From the NCBI GenBank assembly GCA_964555935.1, contig CAZKUN010000195.1, positions 1-17,918 of the forward strand: a stretch of DNA of 17,918 nt. The letters are read 5' to 3'. Every line of letters starts with the position of its first letter. Position 1 is the stretch's first letter. The stretch is from CAZKUN01 sp964555935 (GTDB lineage Bacteria > Armatimonadota > Zipacnadia > Zipacnadales > VGFC01). This document shows positions 1 to 7,376 of this stretch, one piece after another. The notes beneath the pieces are model-generated. The model was given only the letters and a program-made list of their open reading frames with translations. It did not search any database and was not told the DNA's origin. The position numbers and the translations under genes were made by a program.

Positions 1-1211
1 AGGTCGTCCATCAAGTAGTTCCCGCCCGGCCCTTGCGCCGCGATGGACTGGACCGACAGCTTCTCGTCGGTGACATCGACCCCGGCCCGGTAGCGATGGA
101 TGCGCTCAACCAACTCATAGTGGAGCACAATCTGCTCCGCGCTCATGCCCGATGCATTCGCGTTGGATCCCAGCCCCGCGATGACCGTCGCGGACGTCAG
201 CACCGAGTATGCGGCGCCAAGCGCTGTCTCCACGCCGTTCTGGTAGTCGAATTTCGAGACGTGCGTCGCGAACGTCCCGCCGAACCACGGAATCTTGTGG
301 TAGTCCTCGGCGATCTCGATGTACGCGAGGTGCAGGATGTCCTTGATGGGCCCCGTGTAGCTGAAGCCTCCCGACGCCATCTCCATCGGGTGCGCTCCCG
401 CCGCGTAGAACATCGGCGCGCCCGGGGCCAGCGTCTGATGTGCCGTTACGAAGAAAGCGTTCTCAGCCTCGCAGAGCGCGAGCGTGCCCGCCAGCGAATA
501 CGGCGACGTGCCGCCCGCGATCGGGCACGGACCGCAACGCATGACCACGCCATGGTCGAGGAAGTAGCGAAGCATCGTGGCCGCCCCGTCAGGGAACACC
601 AACGGGCTGACCGTGGCGACATACCCCTGAAGGATCGGGTTGTCGCTCAGGCTGCCGCCGGCCATGATCTCAGACATCTCCACCCAGAGCCTGGCTGTCT
701 CCATGTTGCTCGGAGCCGCGCAATAGCTGGCCGCTTGGTTGGCCATGAACGTCTCGAGACCCCTGATCTCCGAGAACTCGTCCGGCACGTCCGACAGCGC
801 GTGCTCCATCTTGTACATGCTGTCCACCAGCGGGAGCGCGTCTCCGAGCTTGGCATGTCGCTCGATGTCGGCCAGCCTCGGTGGGCGCGGGCCTTCCTGG
901 TAATCCACGATGATCGGGTCGAGGATGAGCGACCCGTAGTAGCGGCTGTCACCATGGCAGTGGAGTTCTTTGCCGTTGACGCACTTGAGGACGGGTTCTC
1001 GCCCCACGGAGGCGTATGACTCTCGCGCCAGCTCCCTCGGAATCCGCACGATCCCCGAGCCATCGTCCACCTCGCATCCACGCTTCCTCAGATCATCCCG
1101 AAGCCGGGCATTATCGCACCGGATGCCCACCCGCTCGGCAACCTCGAGGCCGGCGTGGTGGATCTTCTCAGCATCGCCCTCCGACAGGACCTGAGTCCTG
1201 AGTCTCAGCAT
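1..1211 (-). CDS. MttB-superfamily methyltransferase, non-pyrrolysine type (C-terminus cut by window edge)
   Basis: This gene is read on the minus strand from an ATG at 1211-1209; 403 codons are visible before the window ends. The family's proteins (trimethylamine, glycine betaine, carnitine or proline betaine:corrinoid methyltransferases) move a methyl group from a quaternary or tertiary amine to a corrinoid protein in the cytoplasm. Family-like stretches are CGPCPIAGGTSPYSLAGTLA (residues 226-245), SAEQIVLHYELVERIHRYR (357-375) and a GPGGNYL segment near residue 395. The visible part is most of a family protein of about 470-500 residues. No in-frame TAG occurs, so it resembles the pyrrolysine-lacking MtgB-like branch rather than true trimethylamine MttB. 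GGGAGGA lies 6 bases before the start. It follows the URO-D gene by 30 bases and is the last visible gene of that operon. The substrate cannot be told from the sequence. Confidence 0.9.
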   Translation of the reverse strand, partial: MLRLRTQVLSEGDAEKIHHAGLEVAERVGIRCDNARLRDDLRKRGCEVDDGSGIVRIPRELARESYASVGREPVLKCVNGKELHCHGDSRYYGSLILDPIIVDYQEGPRPPRLADIERHAKLGDALPLVDSMYKMEHALSDVPDEFSEIRGLETFMANQAASYCAAPSNMETARLWVEMSEIMAGGSLSDNPILQGYVATVSPLVFPDGAATMLRYFLDHGVVMRCGPCPIAGGTSPYSLAGTLALCEAENAFFVTAHQTLAPGAPMFYAAGAHPMEMASGGFSYTGPIKDILHLAYIEIAEDYHKIPWFGGTFATHVSKFDYQNGVETALGAAYSVLTSATVIAGLGSNANASGMSAEQIVLHYELVERIHRYRAGVDVTDEKLSVQSIAAQGPGGNYLMDD

Positions 1212-1241
1212 CGACAATCCTCCCGCGGTCGCGTGCGGCGT

Positions 1242-2312
1242 TTAGAAGCGCAAGTCGCGCATCTGGTCGACGTAGTACTTGTAGTCCTCGAGGGGAACCC
1301 CCGGCGTGATGAAGTGGTCCGGCATCGGCACGAAACCGCCGTCCTTCATCAGCGGCACGCGGCGTTCGATTTCGGCGTCGATGGCCTCGCGGCCCTTCTC
1401 AAGCTCGAGCTTGTCGATGCCGCCGATGATGCGGAGTTCCTTCCCGTAGCGCTTGCGCAGCGCCATTGGGTCGGCCTGCCAGGTGCCGATCTCTATAGGG
1501 AACTGCACGTTGACGCCCGCCTCGAGCCAGTCCGCCAGCAAGGGCTCGACGTAACCATCCGTGTCGATGCCAAGCAGCGTCACGCCATGCTCCTCCAGTC
1601 TGTCGCGCATCTTCCGGTAGCCGGGCGCGACGCACCGGTTGAAGATGTCGGGACTCACCAGCGGCCCGTTCTTGCCACAGATGTCCTCCCAGCCAAAGCC
1701 CATGATGGGCTTCACGTTCATCTTGGGCAGCACGTGGTCGATGCCCCAGCAGCTCAGCTCGGCGAGCGTATCGACCATGTCGGCGAAACAGTCCGGATCG
1801 TCGTACATGAGGTACGACATGTTGACGACGCCCATCCAGTTGCGTATCCAACCCATCATGGACGCGCAGCCCACGACGATGGGGAGGTCGGACTGCTCGA
1901 CGTGCGCGATGTGGGCATCGAGATTCTCGGGGATCCGGGCGGGATCGGGCTGGAGGCGCTTCTTGAATTCGGCCCAGTCCCGCGCGGTCTTGAGCGTGTG
2001 GTCGATGTAGTGCGGTATGCAGCTCTTGTGCTTCCAGTCCTGCTGCACCACGCCATAGGCATCGCGGAATATCCGGTACTCGTCCGTGTCCTCAAGCGTC
2101 TCCGTCTCAAAGACCGGGAAGAGATCCAAGTTGACGCCCACGTGGGTATACATGGGGCCAGCATCAAGGTACTCGTTGAGATTCGTGCCCTCCGGCAGGC
2201 CCTCATCCGCCCACCGTTTCAGCGTTTCATCCCAAGCCGCCCAGTGGATCGCGGGCACTCGGTCGAACTCACCGTAGAACAGAATCTCCTGCCACAACTC
2301 GCGAGTGGTCAT
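1242..2312 (-). CDS. Uroporphyrinogen decarboxylase (URO-D)-superfamily protein, MtaA/CmuA-like
   Basis: A 356-residue protein of the URO-D TIM-barrel superfamily. Family-like stretches are the ED...GPLVSPDIF region (residues 209-224), IDTDGYVEPLLADWLEAGVN (249-268), GGID (297-300) and the C-terminal DH followed by LEDYKYYVD (332-349). The N-terminal arginine-rich substrate segment of true HemE (MRQAGRY-like) is absent; DRVPAIHWAAW stands there instead, so a haem-pathway role is unlikely. Relatives such as MtaA, MtbA and CmuA transfer methyl groups from methylcobamide to a thiol or folate. An MttB-family gene 30 bases downstream fits that role, but the actual acceptor is inference. No clear HxC...C zinc motif is visible at the C-terminus, so catalytic competence as a thiol methyltransferase is open. 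The start has GAGGGAG upstream, and the gene begins 17 bases after the SDR stop. Stop codon is TAA. Confidence 0.87.
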   Translation of the reverse strand: MTTRELWQEILFYGEFDRVPAIHWAAWDETLKRWADEGLPEGTNLNEYLDAGPMYTHVGVNLDLFPVFETETLEDTDEYRIFRDAYGVVQQDWKHKSCIPHYIDHTLKTARDWAEFKKRLQPDPARIPENLDAHIAHVEQSDLPIVVGCASMMGWIRNWMGVVNMSYLMYDDPDCFADMVDTLAELSCWGIDHVLPKMNVKPIMGFGWEDICGKNGPLVSPDIFNRCVAPGYRKMRDRLEEHGVTLLGIDTDGYVEPLLADWLEAGVNVQFPIEIGTWQADPMALRKRYGKELRIIGGIDKLELEKGREAIDAEIERRVPLMKDGGFVPMPDHFITPGVPLEDYKYYVDQMRDLRF

Positions 2313-2329
2313 GTTGCATCTCCCTCAGT

Positions 2330-3088
2330 TTACGTCTTGCTGAACCCCACGTGGCCCGCCGTGATGCCTCCGTCGACCACCAGCACCGAGCCCGTGCAGA
2401 ACGACGCCTCGTCGGAGGCCAGGAACAGCGCCGCGTTGGCGATCTCAACCGGCTTGCCGACCCGCCGCAGGGGGTACAGCTTCGAAATATCATCCAACAC
2501 GCCGGGGTTGGCCGCCTTCATCGGGTCCCAGTTTTCCGTATCCGTAGTTCCCGGACAGACGGCGTTGACCCGGATGCTGTGCTTCCCGTATTCCGTTGCC
2601 AGGGAGCGGGTCATGCTAACGATCGCTCCCTTGGCCGCCGTGTAAAGGTGTTCCGGGCCAAAGCCCATGAGGGCATTGATCGATGAGATGTTCACCACGC
2701 TACCGGACGCCTGCTCGATCATGGATGGCAGCACCGCCCGCGTGCAGTTCCAGGCGCCTCTCAGCGCGACCTCGATGGTCATCCACGATCCGCTGTGGAC
2801 TACCTCGGGGGCACAGATCGCGTTGTTGACTAGGATATCGATGCGGCCTAGCTCCCCTAGCGTGAACTCCGCCAACGCCTGCACCTGGTCCTCCCGCGTC
2901 ACGTCGCACTCGCACAGGTATGCAGTCTGCTGCCGCGAGCGGATCGCGTCAACGACCTCCTGCCCCTGTGCTCCGTCGATCTCCGCGACAACAATGGCCG
3001 CGCCCTCGTCGGCGAACCGATCGGCGATCGCGCGCCCGATCCCTCTCCCGCCCCCCGTGACGATCGCGACCTTCTGCTCAAGACGCAT
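2330..3088 (-). CDS. Short-chain dehydrogenase/reductase (SDR), classical type
   Basis: A 252-residue classical SDR, the usual length. It has the cofactor motif TGGGRGIG (residues 11-18), an acidic residue E36 at the end of the second strand (favouring NAD(H) over NADP(H)), NNA (88-90), and a catalytic set of S136, Y149 and K153 in LYTAAKG. PG at 179-180 and the C-terminal TGSVLVVDGG are also typical. It oxidises or reduces an alcohol/carbonyl in the cytoplasm; the substrate is unknown. GGGAGGG lies upstream of the ATG. Only 17 bases separate it from the URO-D gene, so the SDR, URO-D and MttB-like genes are probably co-transcribed. In that setting it may process the demethylated product or a sugar, which is inference. 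The upstream 232 bases hold a NIF3-like gene remnant. Confidence 0.93.
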   Translation of the reverse strand: MRLEQKVAIVTGGGRGIGRAIADRFADEGAAIVVAEIDGAQGQEVVDAIRSRQQTAYLCECDVTREDQVQALAEFTLGELGRIDILVNNAICAPEVVHSGSWMTIEVALRGAWNCTRAVLPSMIEQASGSVVNISSINALMGFGPEHLYTAAKGAIVSMTRSLATEYGKHSIRVNAVCPGTTDTENWDPMKAANPGVLDDISKLYPLRRVGKPVEIANAALFLASDEASFCTGSVLVVDGGITAGHVGFSKT

Positions 3089-3185
3089 TGTGAATGTCCC
3101 TCCCCTCGATAGACGAGCCCATCCTGCGTTGGTGTTCGGGGCCTCTCCGCATCGCGCGGATTCGCGCCGGGCGTCTCGCTCGTTC

Positions 3186-3258
3186 GCCGTGATGCGGCGA
3201 GCTGCTCTCGCAGGTACTCGTCAGACCGGAAGTCGACGTCCATCCCTACCTACACCGC
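3186..3258 (-). pseudogene. Degenerate 5' fragment of a second NIF3-like gene
   Basis: This segment aligns without gaps to 4901-4973, the 5' coding part of the intact NIF3-like gene, with 63 of 73 bases identical by hand count (offset 1715). Read in the same frame it gives MDVDFRSDEYLREQLAASRR, against MDVDFRSDECLREQLAGSRR in the intact gene. The match runs upstream past the internal Met, where the codons for K9 and Q12 of the intact protein are both TAG (3259-3261 and 3250-3252), so this copy cannot be expressed from the normal start. Weaker resemblance may continue toward 3110, but the rest of the gene is missing; the SDR starts at 3088. It is most simply the relic of a tandem duplicate or of an ancestral NIF3-like gene that lay directly upstream of the SDR. 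Confidence 0.75.
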
Positions 3259-3320
3259 CTATGTCTCCCAAGTGCTTTGCAGGCGGCCAGAGCTCCCCAG
3301 CTTCGACCGGCGCGCTGAGG

Positions 3321-4013
3321 TCAGAGGGGTGAGGCGTGGTGCTCATCTGTCCATTTCAGCAAGTAGTTGATCATCGACAGGACGGCATCCGCTTCGTGCC
3401 AGGGAATCGCCACATCGTGGTGCGAGTATCTGTTCCGGAAGACACCATAGAGCCCAGCGGAGAGGTCTCGGAGGGCCTGCAGTTCGCCGGGATCAGTCGA
3501 TGAGGCCAGGACGCCCTTCTGGCCGAACACTGCGTTGACGAGGCCCGTCCCGTCGAGGTCGTCCGGGAGTCCAAAGGTGTGGACGAGGCGAGACTTCAAC
3601 ACAACGAACGCCTTCCGCACCGCGGAATCGCACTCGCCTCGCACAACCAGTTCCGAGACCGCATCCGCCAATTCCCCATCGCAGTGGACGTTGCTGGCGC
3701 ACCAGTCGCGAAAGCGCTCCTCGAGTGCCGGAAGGTCATGCTGACAGATGTCCTCGATGTCCCCCTGACACAGCTTCGGGTGCCCCTCGCCGAGCCGCGT
3801 CTGCATCCAGCCCAAGTGGCGCCGCAGATTCGTGCATCCGCGGATCTCGTGCGGAAGCACTTCCTCGAGACGACGACACAGGGCGTTCAGATTCTCGGCA
3901 TCCTGCAGGAGTTCCTCGGCAGGACTCTCTGCCCTGAACTTGCTCCGCAGGTTCTCGGCATAGGCCTTTGTCCTCGTGAACTCGTCCCGCACTCGGTACT
4001 CATACAGGATCAT
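3321..4013 (-). CDS. Ymh-family (TIGR02391-like) protein with HEPN-type RxxxxH motif
   Basis: A 230-residue protein. The C-terminal half matches the pattern of the Ymh family (Pfam Hypoth_Ymh, HEPN-related): ELVVRGECDSAVRKAFVVLK (residues 121-140), an HTFGL..DLDGTGLVNAVFG stretch, then SAGLYGVFRNRYSHHD (185-200). R193-x4-H198 fits the Rx4-6H active site of HEPN ribonucleases. The N-terminal 110 residues are mainly helical and charged, and I do not recognise them. HEPN proteins commonly serve as RNases in toxin-antitoxin, abortive-infection or other defence systems; no antitoxin or nucleotidyltransferase partner is next to it. The start is in frame with the upstream NIF3-like gene, whose TAG lies 6 bases before this ATG and overlaps the GAGG ribosome-binding site, so translation is probably coupled. 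Stop is TGA. The family call is fairly secure; biological role is open. Confidence 0.8.
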   Translation of the reverse strand: MILYEYRVRDEFTRTKAYAENLRSKFRAESPAEELLQDAENLNALCRRLEEVLPHEIRGCTNLRRHLGWMQTRLGEGHPKLCQGDIEDICQHDLPALEERFRDWCASNVHCDGELADAVSELVVRGECDSAVRKAFVVLKSRLVHTFGLPDDLDGTGLVNAVFGQKGVLASSTDPGELQALRDLSAGLYGVFRNRYSHHDVAIPWHEADAVLSMINYLLKWTDEHHASPL

Positions 4014-4019
4014 TGGTGG

Positions 4020-5000
4020 CTACCTCGCTCTGAGCTGGCTTGGCCTCGAAACAACCGTTGGGGAGCGCCTATCCACTCTCACGAAGTTGTGGCAGGCATG
4101 CACCGTCAGCTCCTGCTCCGATGAGAGCGCGTCGAGCATCAGGTTCAGGCCGATGTTGTCGTTGGCATCGTGGGGCACCTCGACGAGATTCACCCCGCAC
4201 CGCGTCGCCACCTCGACATATTCCGCCGTCGGCGACACGATGAACGCCGTGTCCACCTTCTCCGCCCCGCATCCCAGCTCAAAGATATCCAGTCTCGGCC
4301 GCCATCCGGCTCCGGTCGGATCGTAGATGGTCCCCATCGGCCGGCTGGCGTCGCCAGTAAGCAACTGCGTCTTGGCGTAGGGCGACGCTTGCACCTCCGG
4401 CTCCGCGTTGTAAGCATCCACGAATTGCCCGACCGTCGCCCCCTCGGCCATTTTCTGTCTCAGCGCGCGGTGGCAGAGGTCGGCGGGCGTGTGGATGGTC
4501 ATGAGGGGCAGATCGAGGTGTCGGGCGAAGTGCGGCGTGACCTCTCGCCATTGCCTCCCCAGGTCGCCCTTCCAGTCCTCCACAAGCTGGCAGCCTCGCT
4601 CTGTGTCGGCCCCCACCTCCGCCAGCGAACTCTTGTGGATATCCACAATGTCGAAGTAGTAGAAGCGCTCGCGGTTGATGCACGAGACGTGATGGCTGAT
4701 GACGAGATCGACAGGCTTGCCCATCTGCCTCATCGCGGCGGCCATGAGCAGTTCCGGCCCGTGAATCTCGATCCCGAGCAGCACCGAGGTCACCTCCGCG
4801 TCGAGCGGACCGTTGATGATCCGCGTGTCGCCGTATGGGTTCTCGAGGCGAGCGAGATCGAATCCGGCTTGCTCTTCCGCACCGAGCGCATCGCATTCCC
4901 GCCGCGATCCGGCAAGCTGCTCTCGCAGGCACTCGTCTGACCGGAAGTCGACATCCATCCCCACTTGCACGGCCTTGCGGTAGAGCTGTTCAACGGTCAT
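4020..5000 (-). CDS. NIF3-like (DUF34) dinuclear-metal protein, long form
   Basis: A 326-residue protein of the long-form NIF3-like family. The N-terminal segment FDLARLENPYGDTRI (residues 47-61) leads into VLLGIEI. Putative metal ligands lie in DLVISHH (98-104; H103, H104), IHTPAD (169-174; H170, D174) and VPHDANDNIGLNLMLD (275-290; H277). The biochemical role of the family is unsettled; proposals include metal chaperone and hydrolase activities. The reading frame is open upstream to 5438, but that part lies antisense to the lyase gene. I chose the ATG at 5000 because GGGAGGT sits just before it and family homology starts there. The stop is TAG, 6 bases before the HEPN-like gene and in frame with it. 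The SD also lies in a small inverted repeat (5005-5017). The last 15 residues, rich in Arg and Ser, are outside the recognisable domain. Confidence 0.85.
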   Translation of the reverse strand: MTVEQLYRKAVQVGMDVDFRSDECLREQLAGSRRECDALGAEEQAGFDLARLENPYGDTRIINGPLDAEVTSVLLGIEIHGPELLMAAAMRQMGKPVDLVISHHVSCINRERFYYFDIVDIHKSSLAEVGADTERGCQLVEDWKGDLGRQWREVTPHFARHLDLPLMTIHTPADLCHRALRQKMAEGATVGQFVDAYNAEPEVQASPYAKTQLLTGDASRPMGTIYDPTGAGWRPRLDIFELGCGAEKVDTAFIVSPTAEYVEVATRCGVNLVEVPHDANDNIGLNLMLDALSSEQELTVHACHNFVRVDRRSPTVVSRPSQLRAR

Positions 5001-5004
5001 CACT

Positions 5005-5017
5005 GACCTCCCAGGTC
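5005..5017 (-). promoter_or_regulatory. Short inverted repeat overlapping the NIF3-like gene's ribosome-binding site
   Basis: On the minus strand the leader reads GACCT-GGG-AGGTC, a 5-bp perfect stem with a 3-base loop, ending 4 bases before the ATG at 5000. The Shine-Dalgarno GGGAGGT (5012-5006) is partly loop and partly stem. The stem is short, so a regulatory effect is uncertain. It is notable mainly because the divergent lyase gene has a similar, stronger arrangement. Confidence 0.3.
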
Positions 5018-5167
5018 GGCGCGAAATGTCTGGGGGGAGATTGTCCATACCGGGCGACGGGTCCTGCCGCTCCCCGTGCCGGGCGCGGATCTGGAGGGAT
5101 GGGGCCACGCGACAGCCAAGAGGACGCCGTCGCTCAGCGGCTCGCGAGGCGGCACGGGGCCCATCTC

Positions 5168-5184
5168 TGATCGGAGGCCGATCA
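5168..5184 (+). promoter_or_regulatory. Hairpin containing the lyase gene's Shine-Dalgarno sequence
   Basis: TGATCGG (5168-5174), AGG (5175-5177) and CCGATCA (5178-5184) form a perfect 7-bp stem with a 3-base loop. The Shine-Dalgarno GGAGG (5173-5177) straddles stem and loop, and the last stem base is the A of the ATG. In mRNA the fold would hide the ribosome-binding site. In DNA the same dyad could be an operator, since it lies in the 183-base divergent gap. Regulation is inference; the dyad itself is plain to see. Confidence 0.5.
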
Positions 5185-7355
5185 TGATCGCGAAGCTCTG
5201 GGTCGAGGAGCAGGACGGTGTCAGGCGCCGCCGGTTCCCCATCACCGGTGGCGTTGCGCTGCCGGCCGGGCGCGTGGGCGAGGCAACCAACCTCGTGCTC
5301 ACCGACGCCGAGGGCCAGCCCACGCCTCTGCAGGCCCGAGCGTTGACGCGCTGGGGTGATGGATCGGTGCGATGGGTGCTGCTGGATTTCCAGGCGGATC
5401 TGACGCCCAATGAAGCCCGGCTCTTCACCCTCGCTCACGGCGAACCCGAGCCCCTTCCTCCTCTCACGATTGACGGGATGATTGACGGCGAGCCACTTCC
5501 ACGTGTTTCAAGTTGCCCCGGTGTCTCGAAGTCATTCATACGAGTGATCGACGCCGACGGCAACGAGTGGGCGGCGCGAGAGGCGTGCCCCACGGTCGTC
5601 GAGGAGTGTAACGCGCTGCGCGCCACGGTCCGCACGAGTGGAGCCGTGGCGCCGTCCGCGGGCGCCCAAGGTATCCACTGGGAGGCCCGCACGGAGTTCT
5701 TCCTCGGTCACGGGTGGACCCGCACCCGCTTCACCTACATCGCCGACGCCGGCGACGAGGACATCCGCCTGACCCAACTCAGCGTCGTGGCAAGCGTCGA
5801 CGCCATCGACGAGCCGGTATACTGCTTCGCCGGTTCGCTGGCGCCTTGGAATGTCGAGACCGAGCCCCTCTCCTCCCCGGAACCCGGCTACATCATCCAA
5901 ACCGACGCGAACGACTCGCGCGTGGTCGCCGCTAGTGGCAAGACGCTCCGGGAGCAGTCGCTGAAGAACCGCGGCTACGTCGGCGTCGGGAGTGACGACG
6001 CCGGGCTGGCGCTAGGTCTGAGCGACATGTGGCAGTCGTACCCGAAGGCTCTTCGCGTGGGCCCGGCAACCATTGAGGCCGCGCTGTGGCCCAAAGAATG
6101 CGAGGCGGAGTTCGTTCTGCACCCAGGCATGGCCCGCACGCACTCGCTCTTTATCACCCCATACCAATCGGCCGAGTCACTCGACGAGTTCATGACCACG
6201 ATCAACACGCCGATGCTGCCGCGGATGTCGGTCGACGACTGGAACGAGACGGGCGTCCCCCCGCCGCTGCTCTCTCCGGATGATAGCCCCGTGCCCTTCA
6301 CGGAGGAGATGACCAAGGCCCTGTTCACCGGCTTCACCACCTTCAGCACCCGCGCGAACAGCGGCGTGTGGGGTCTCGGAGAGCTGAATTGGGGAGACTT
6401 CCGAGCTGAGAGCTACGAAGCTCGACAAGTCACCGAGACCTACGGTGAGGGAGTCGTGTGGGGCAACCTGGAGGCCCAAGTCCCGATGGGATTCCTCGTC
6501 CAGTACACGCGGACCGGCCGCGTGGAATACCTCCTCCACGGCCTGGCATGCGCGCGGCACGAGGCGGACGTCGACACTATCCACGACTCCGCTGATCCCC
6601 ACCTCATCGGCGGCCAGCACGGGCACAGCGTGGGTCACGGGACCGGGAGTGTCGGCACGAGCCACGAATGGACAAGCGGAATAGCGCTCGCATACTTGCT
6701 GACCGGCGATGGGCGGCTGCGAGCCGTGTTGGAGGAGACAGGCAATCACTTGGTCCACATCGCTGGCAGCGCCGAACTCGGCGCGTTCGAGAACCGATCG
6801 GGAGGGTGGTTGCTCATCGCCCTGTGCGCCCTCCACGAGGCCCTGGACGCGCCCCGATATCTCGAAGCCGCGGCGCGCGTCCTACGAGGCATCCGCAAAT
6901 GGATCGACGACGGATCCACGACACTGCTCCCCCCGGCCCAGCACGTCCATTCGCCCGTGCATCTCTTCATAGCCCTGACGGGCGTGGCGGACTACTACCG
7001 ACTGACCCACGACGAGGCGGCGAAGCAGACGCTTCTCGTGGGCGGACAGCAGGCCCTGGAGAGGGGGCGCAACGAGGCGGGGTTCTTCTTCATCGCCGAC
7101 GGCCAGGCATACCGCAACACTGGCCCATGGCCCACGTGTCACAGCCTCCCTGTTCTAAGCGCGCTCTACGAGATCACCGGCGACAGGAAGTGGATCGAGG
7201 TCGGCGTTCATCAGGCCCGCCTGTTGCTACGCCTCATGGAGGCCCGAACGCGCTGGGACAAAGAGGACAACTGGGCGCAGGGCGGGATCTACCTCACCTA
7301 CGCCTTCTCATTCTTCCACGCTGCCCGCCGCCTGGGCTTGCTGGAGGACATATAG
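5184..7355 (+). CDS. Exo-rhamnogalacturonan lyase-like protein (PcRGLX/YetA-type RIFT barrel plus alpha-helical barrel)
   Basis: A 723-residue protein from the ATG at 5184, chosen because GGAGG lies 6 bases upstream; the frame stays open back to 5076 without a credible ribosome-binding site. The N-terminus has the RIFT-barrel pattern of PcRGLX/YetA proteins: RRFPITGGVALPAG (residues 16-29) and RWGDGSVRWVLLDF (56-69). A beta-rich middle follows. The last ~300 residues are a helical (alpha/alpha) toroid like those of lyases and six-hairpin glycosidases, with SHEW at 493-496 and a His-rich stretch just before. The best-known relatives cleave rhamnogalacturonan I exolytically (PL42). I cannot confirm the catalytic residues or the substrate. 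No signal peptide is visible, so it would act on imported oligosaccharides in the cytoplasm. It diverges from the NIF3-like gene and ends (TAG) 21 bases from the convergent WbsX-like gene. Confidence 0.72.
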   Translation: MIAKLWVEEQDGVRRRRFPITGGVALPAGRVGEATNLVLTDAEGQPTPLQARALTRWGDGSVRWVLLDFQADLTPNEARLFTLAHGEPEPLPPLTIDGMIDGEPLPRVSSCPGVSKSFIRVIDADGNEWAAREACPTVVEECNALRATVRTSGAVAPSAGAQGIHWEARTEFFLGHGWTRTRFTYIADAGDEDIRLTQLSVVASVDAIDEPVYCFAGSLAPWNVETEPLSSPEPGYIIQTDANDSRVVAASGKTLREQSLKNRGYVGVGSDDAGLALGLSDMWQSYPKALRVGPATIEAALWPKECEAEFVLHPGMARTHSLFITPYQSAESLDEFMTTINTPMLPRMSVDDWNETGVPPPLLSPDDSPVPFTEEMTKALFTGFTTFSTRANSGVWGLGELNWGDFRAESYEARQVTETYGEGVVWGNLEAQVPMGFLVQYTRTGRVEYLLHGLACARHEADVDTIHDSADPHLIGGQHGHSVGHGTGSVGTSHEWTSGIALAYLLTGDGRLRAVLEETGNHLVHIAGSAELGAFENRSGGWLLIALCALHEALDAPRYLEAAARVLRGIRKWIDDGSTTLLPPAQHVHSPVHLFIALTGVADYYRLTHDEAAKQTLLVGGQQALERGRNEAGFFFIADGQAYRNTGPWPTCHSLPVLSALYEITGDRKWIEVGVHQARLLLRLMEARTRWDKEDNWAQGGIYLTYAFSFFHAARRLGLLEDI

Positions 7356-7376
7356 CCGCCTCGCCCGAGCATCAGC

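Noticed and set aside
33..1019. Long plus-strand open frame of 328 codons antisense to the MttB-like gene
   Set aside because: Arg/His/Asp-rich with no domain pattern; it is a GC-driven shadow of the minus-strand gene whose product is recognisable throughout.
1242..2312. HemE, true uroporphyrinogen decarboxylase
   Set aside because: The N-terminal MRQAGRY-type substrate arginines are missing and the gene lies with MttB rather than haem genes.
1155..2645. Plus-strand open frame of 496 codons covering the URO-D and part of the SDR genes
   Set aside because: It overlaps two well-recognised minus-strand genes and their ribosome-binding sites and has no family features.
3250..4022. Pyrrolysine or other amber recoding, suggested by TAG in the NIF3 remnant, at the NIF3-HEPN junction and in the beta-helix gene
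   Set aside because: TAG serves as the plain stop of four of the eight complete genes here (NIF3-like, lyase, WbsX-like, GH42-like), and the MttB-like gene has no internal TAG; genome-wide recoding is unlikely.
5001..5438. N-terminal extension of the NIF3-like gene up to 5438
   Set aside because: It would overlap the lyase gene by over 250 bases in antisense, and a strong Shine-Dalgarno and family homology support the start at 5000.
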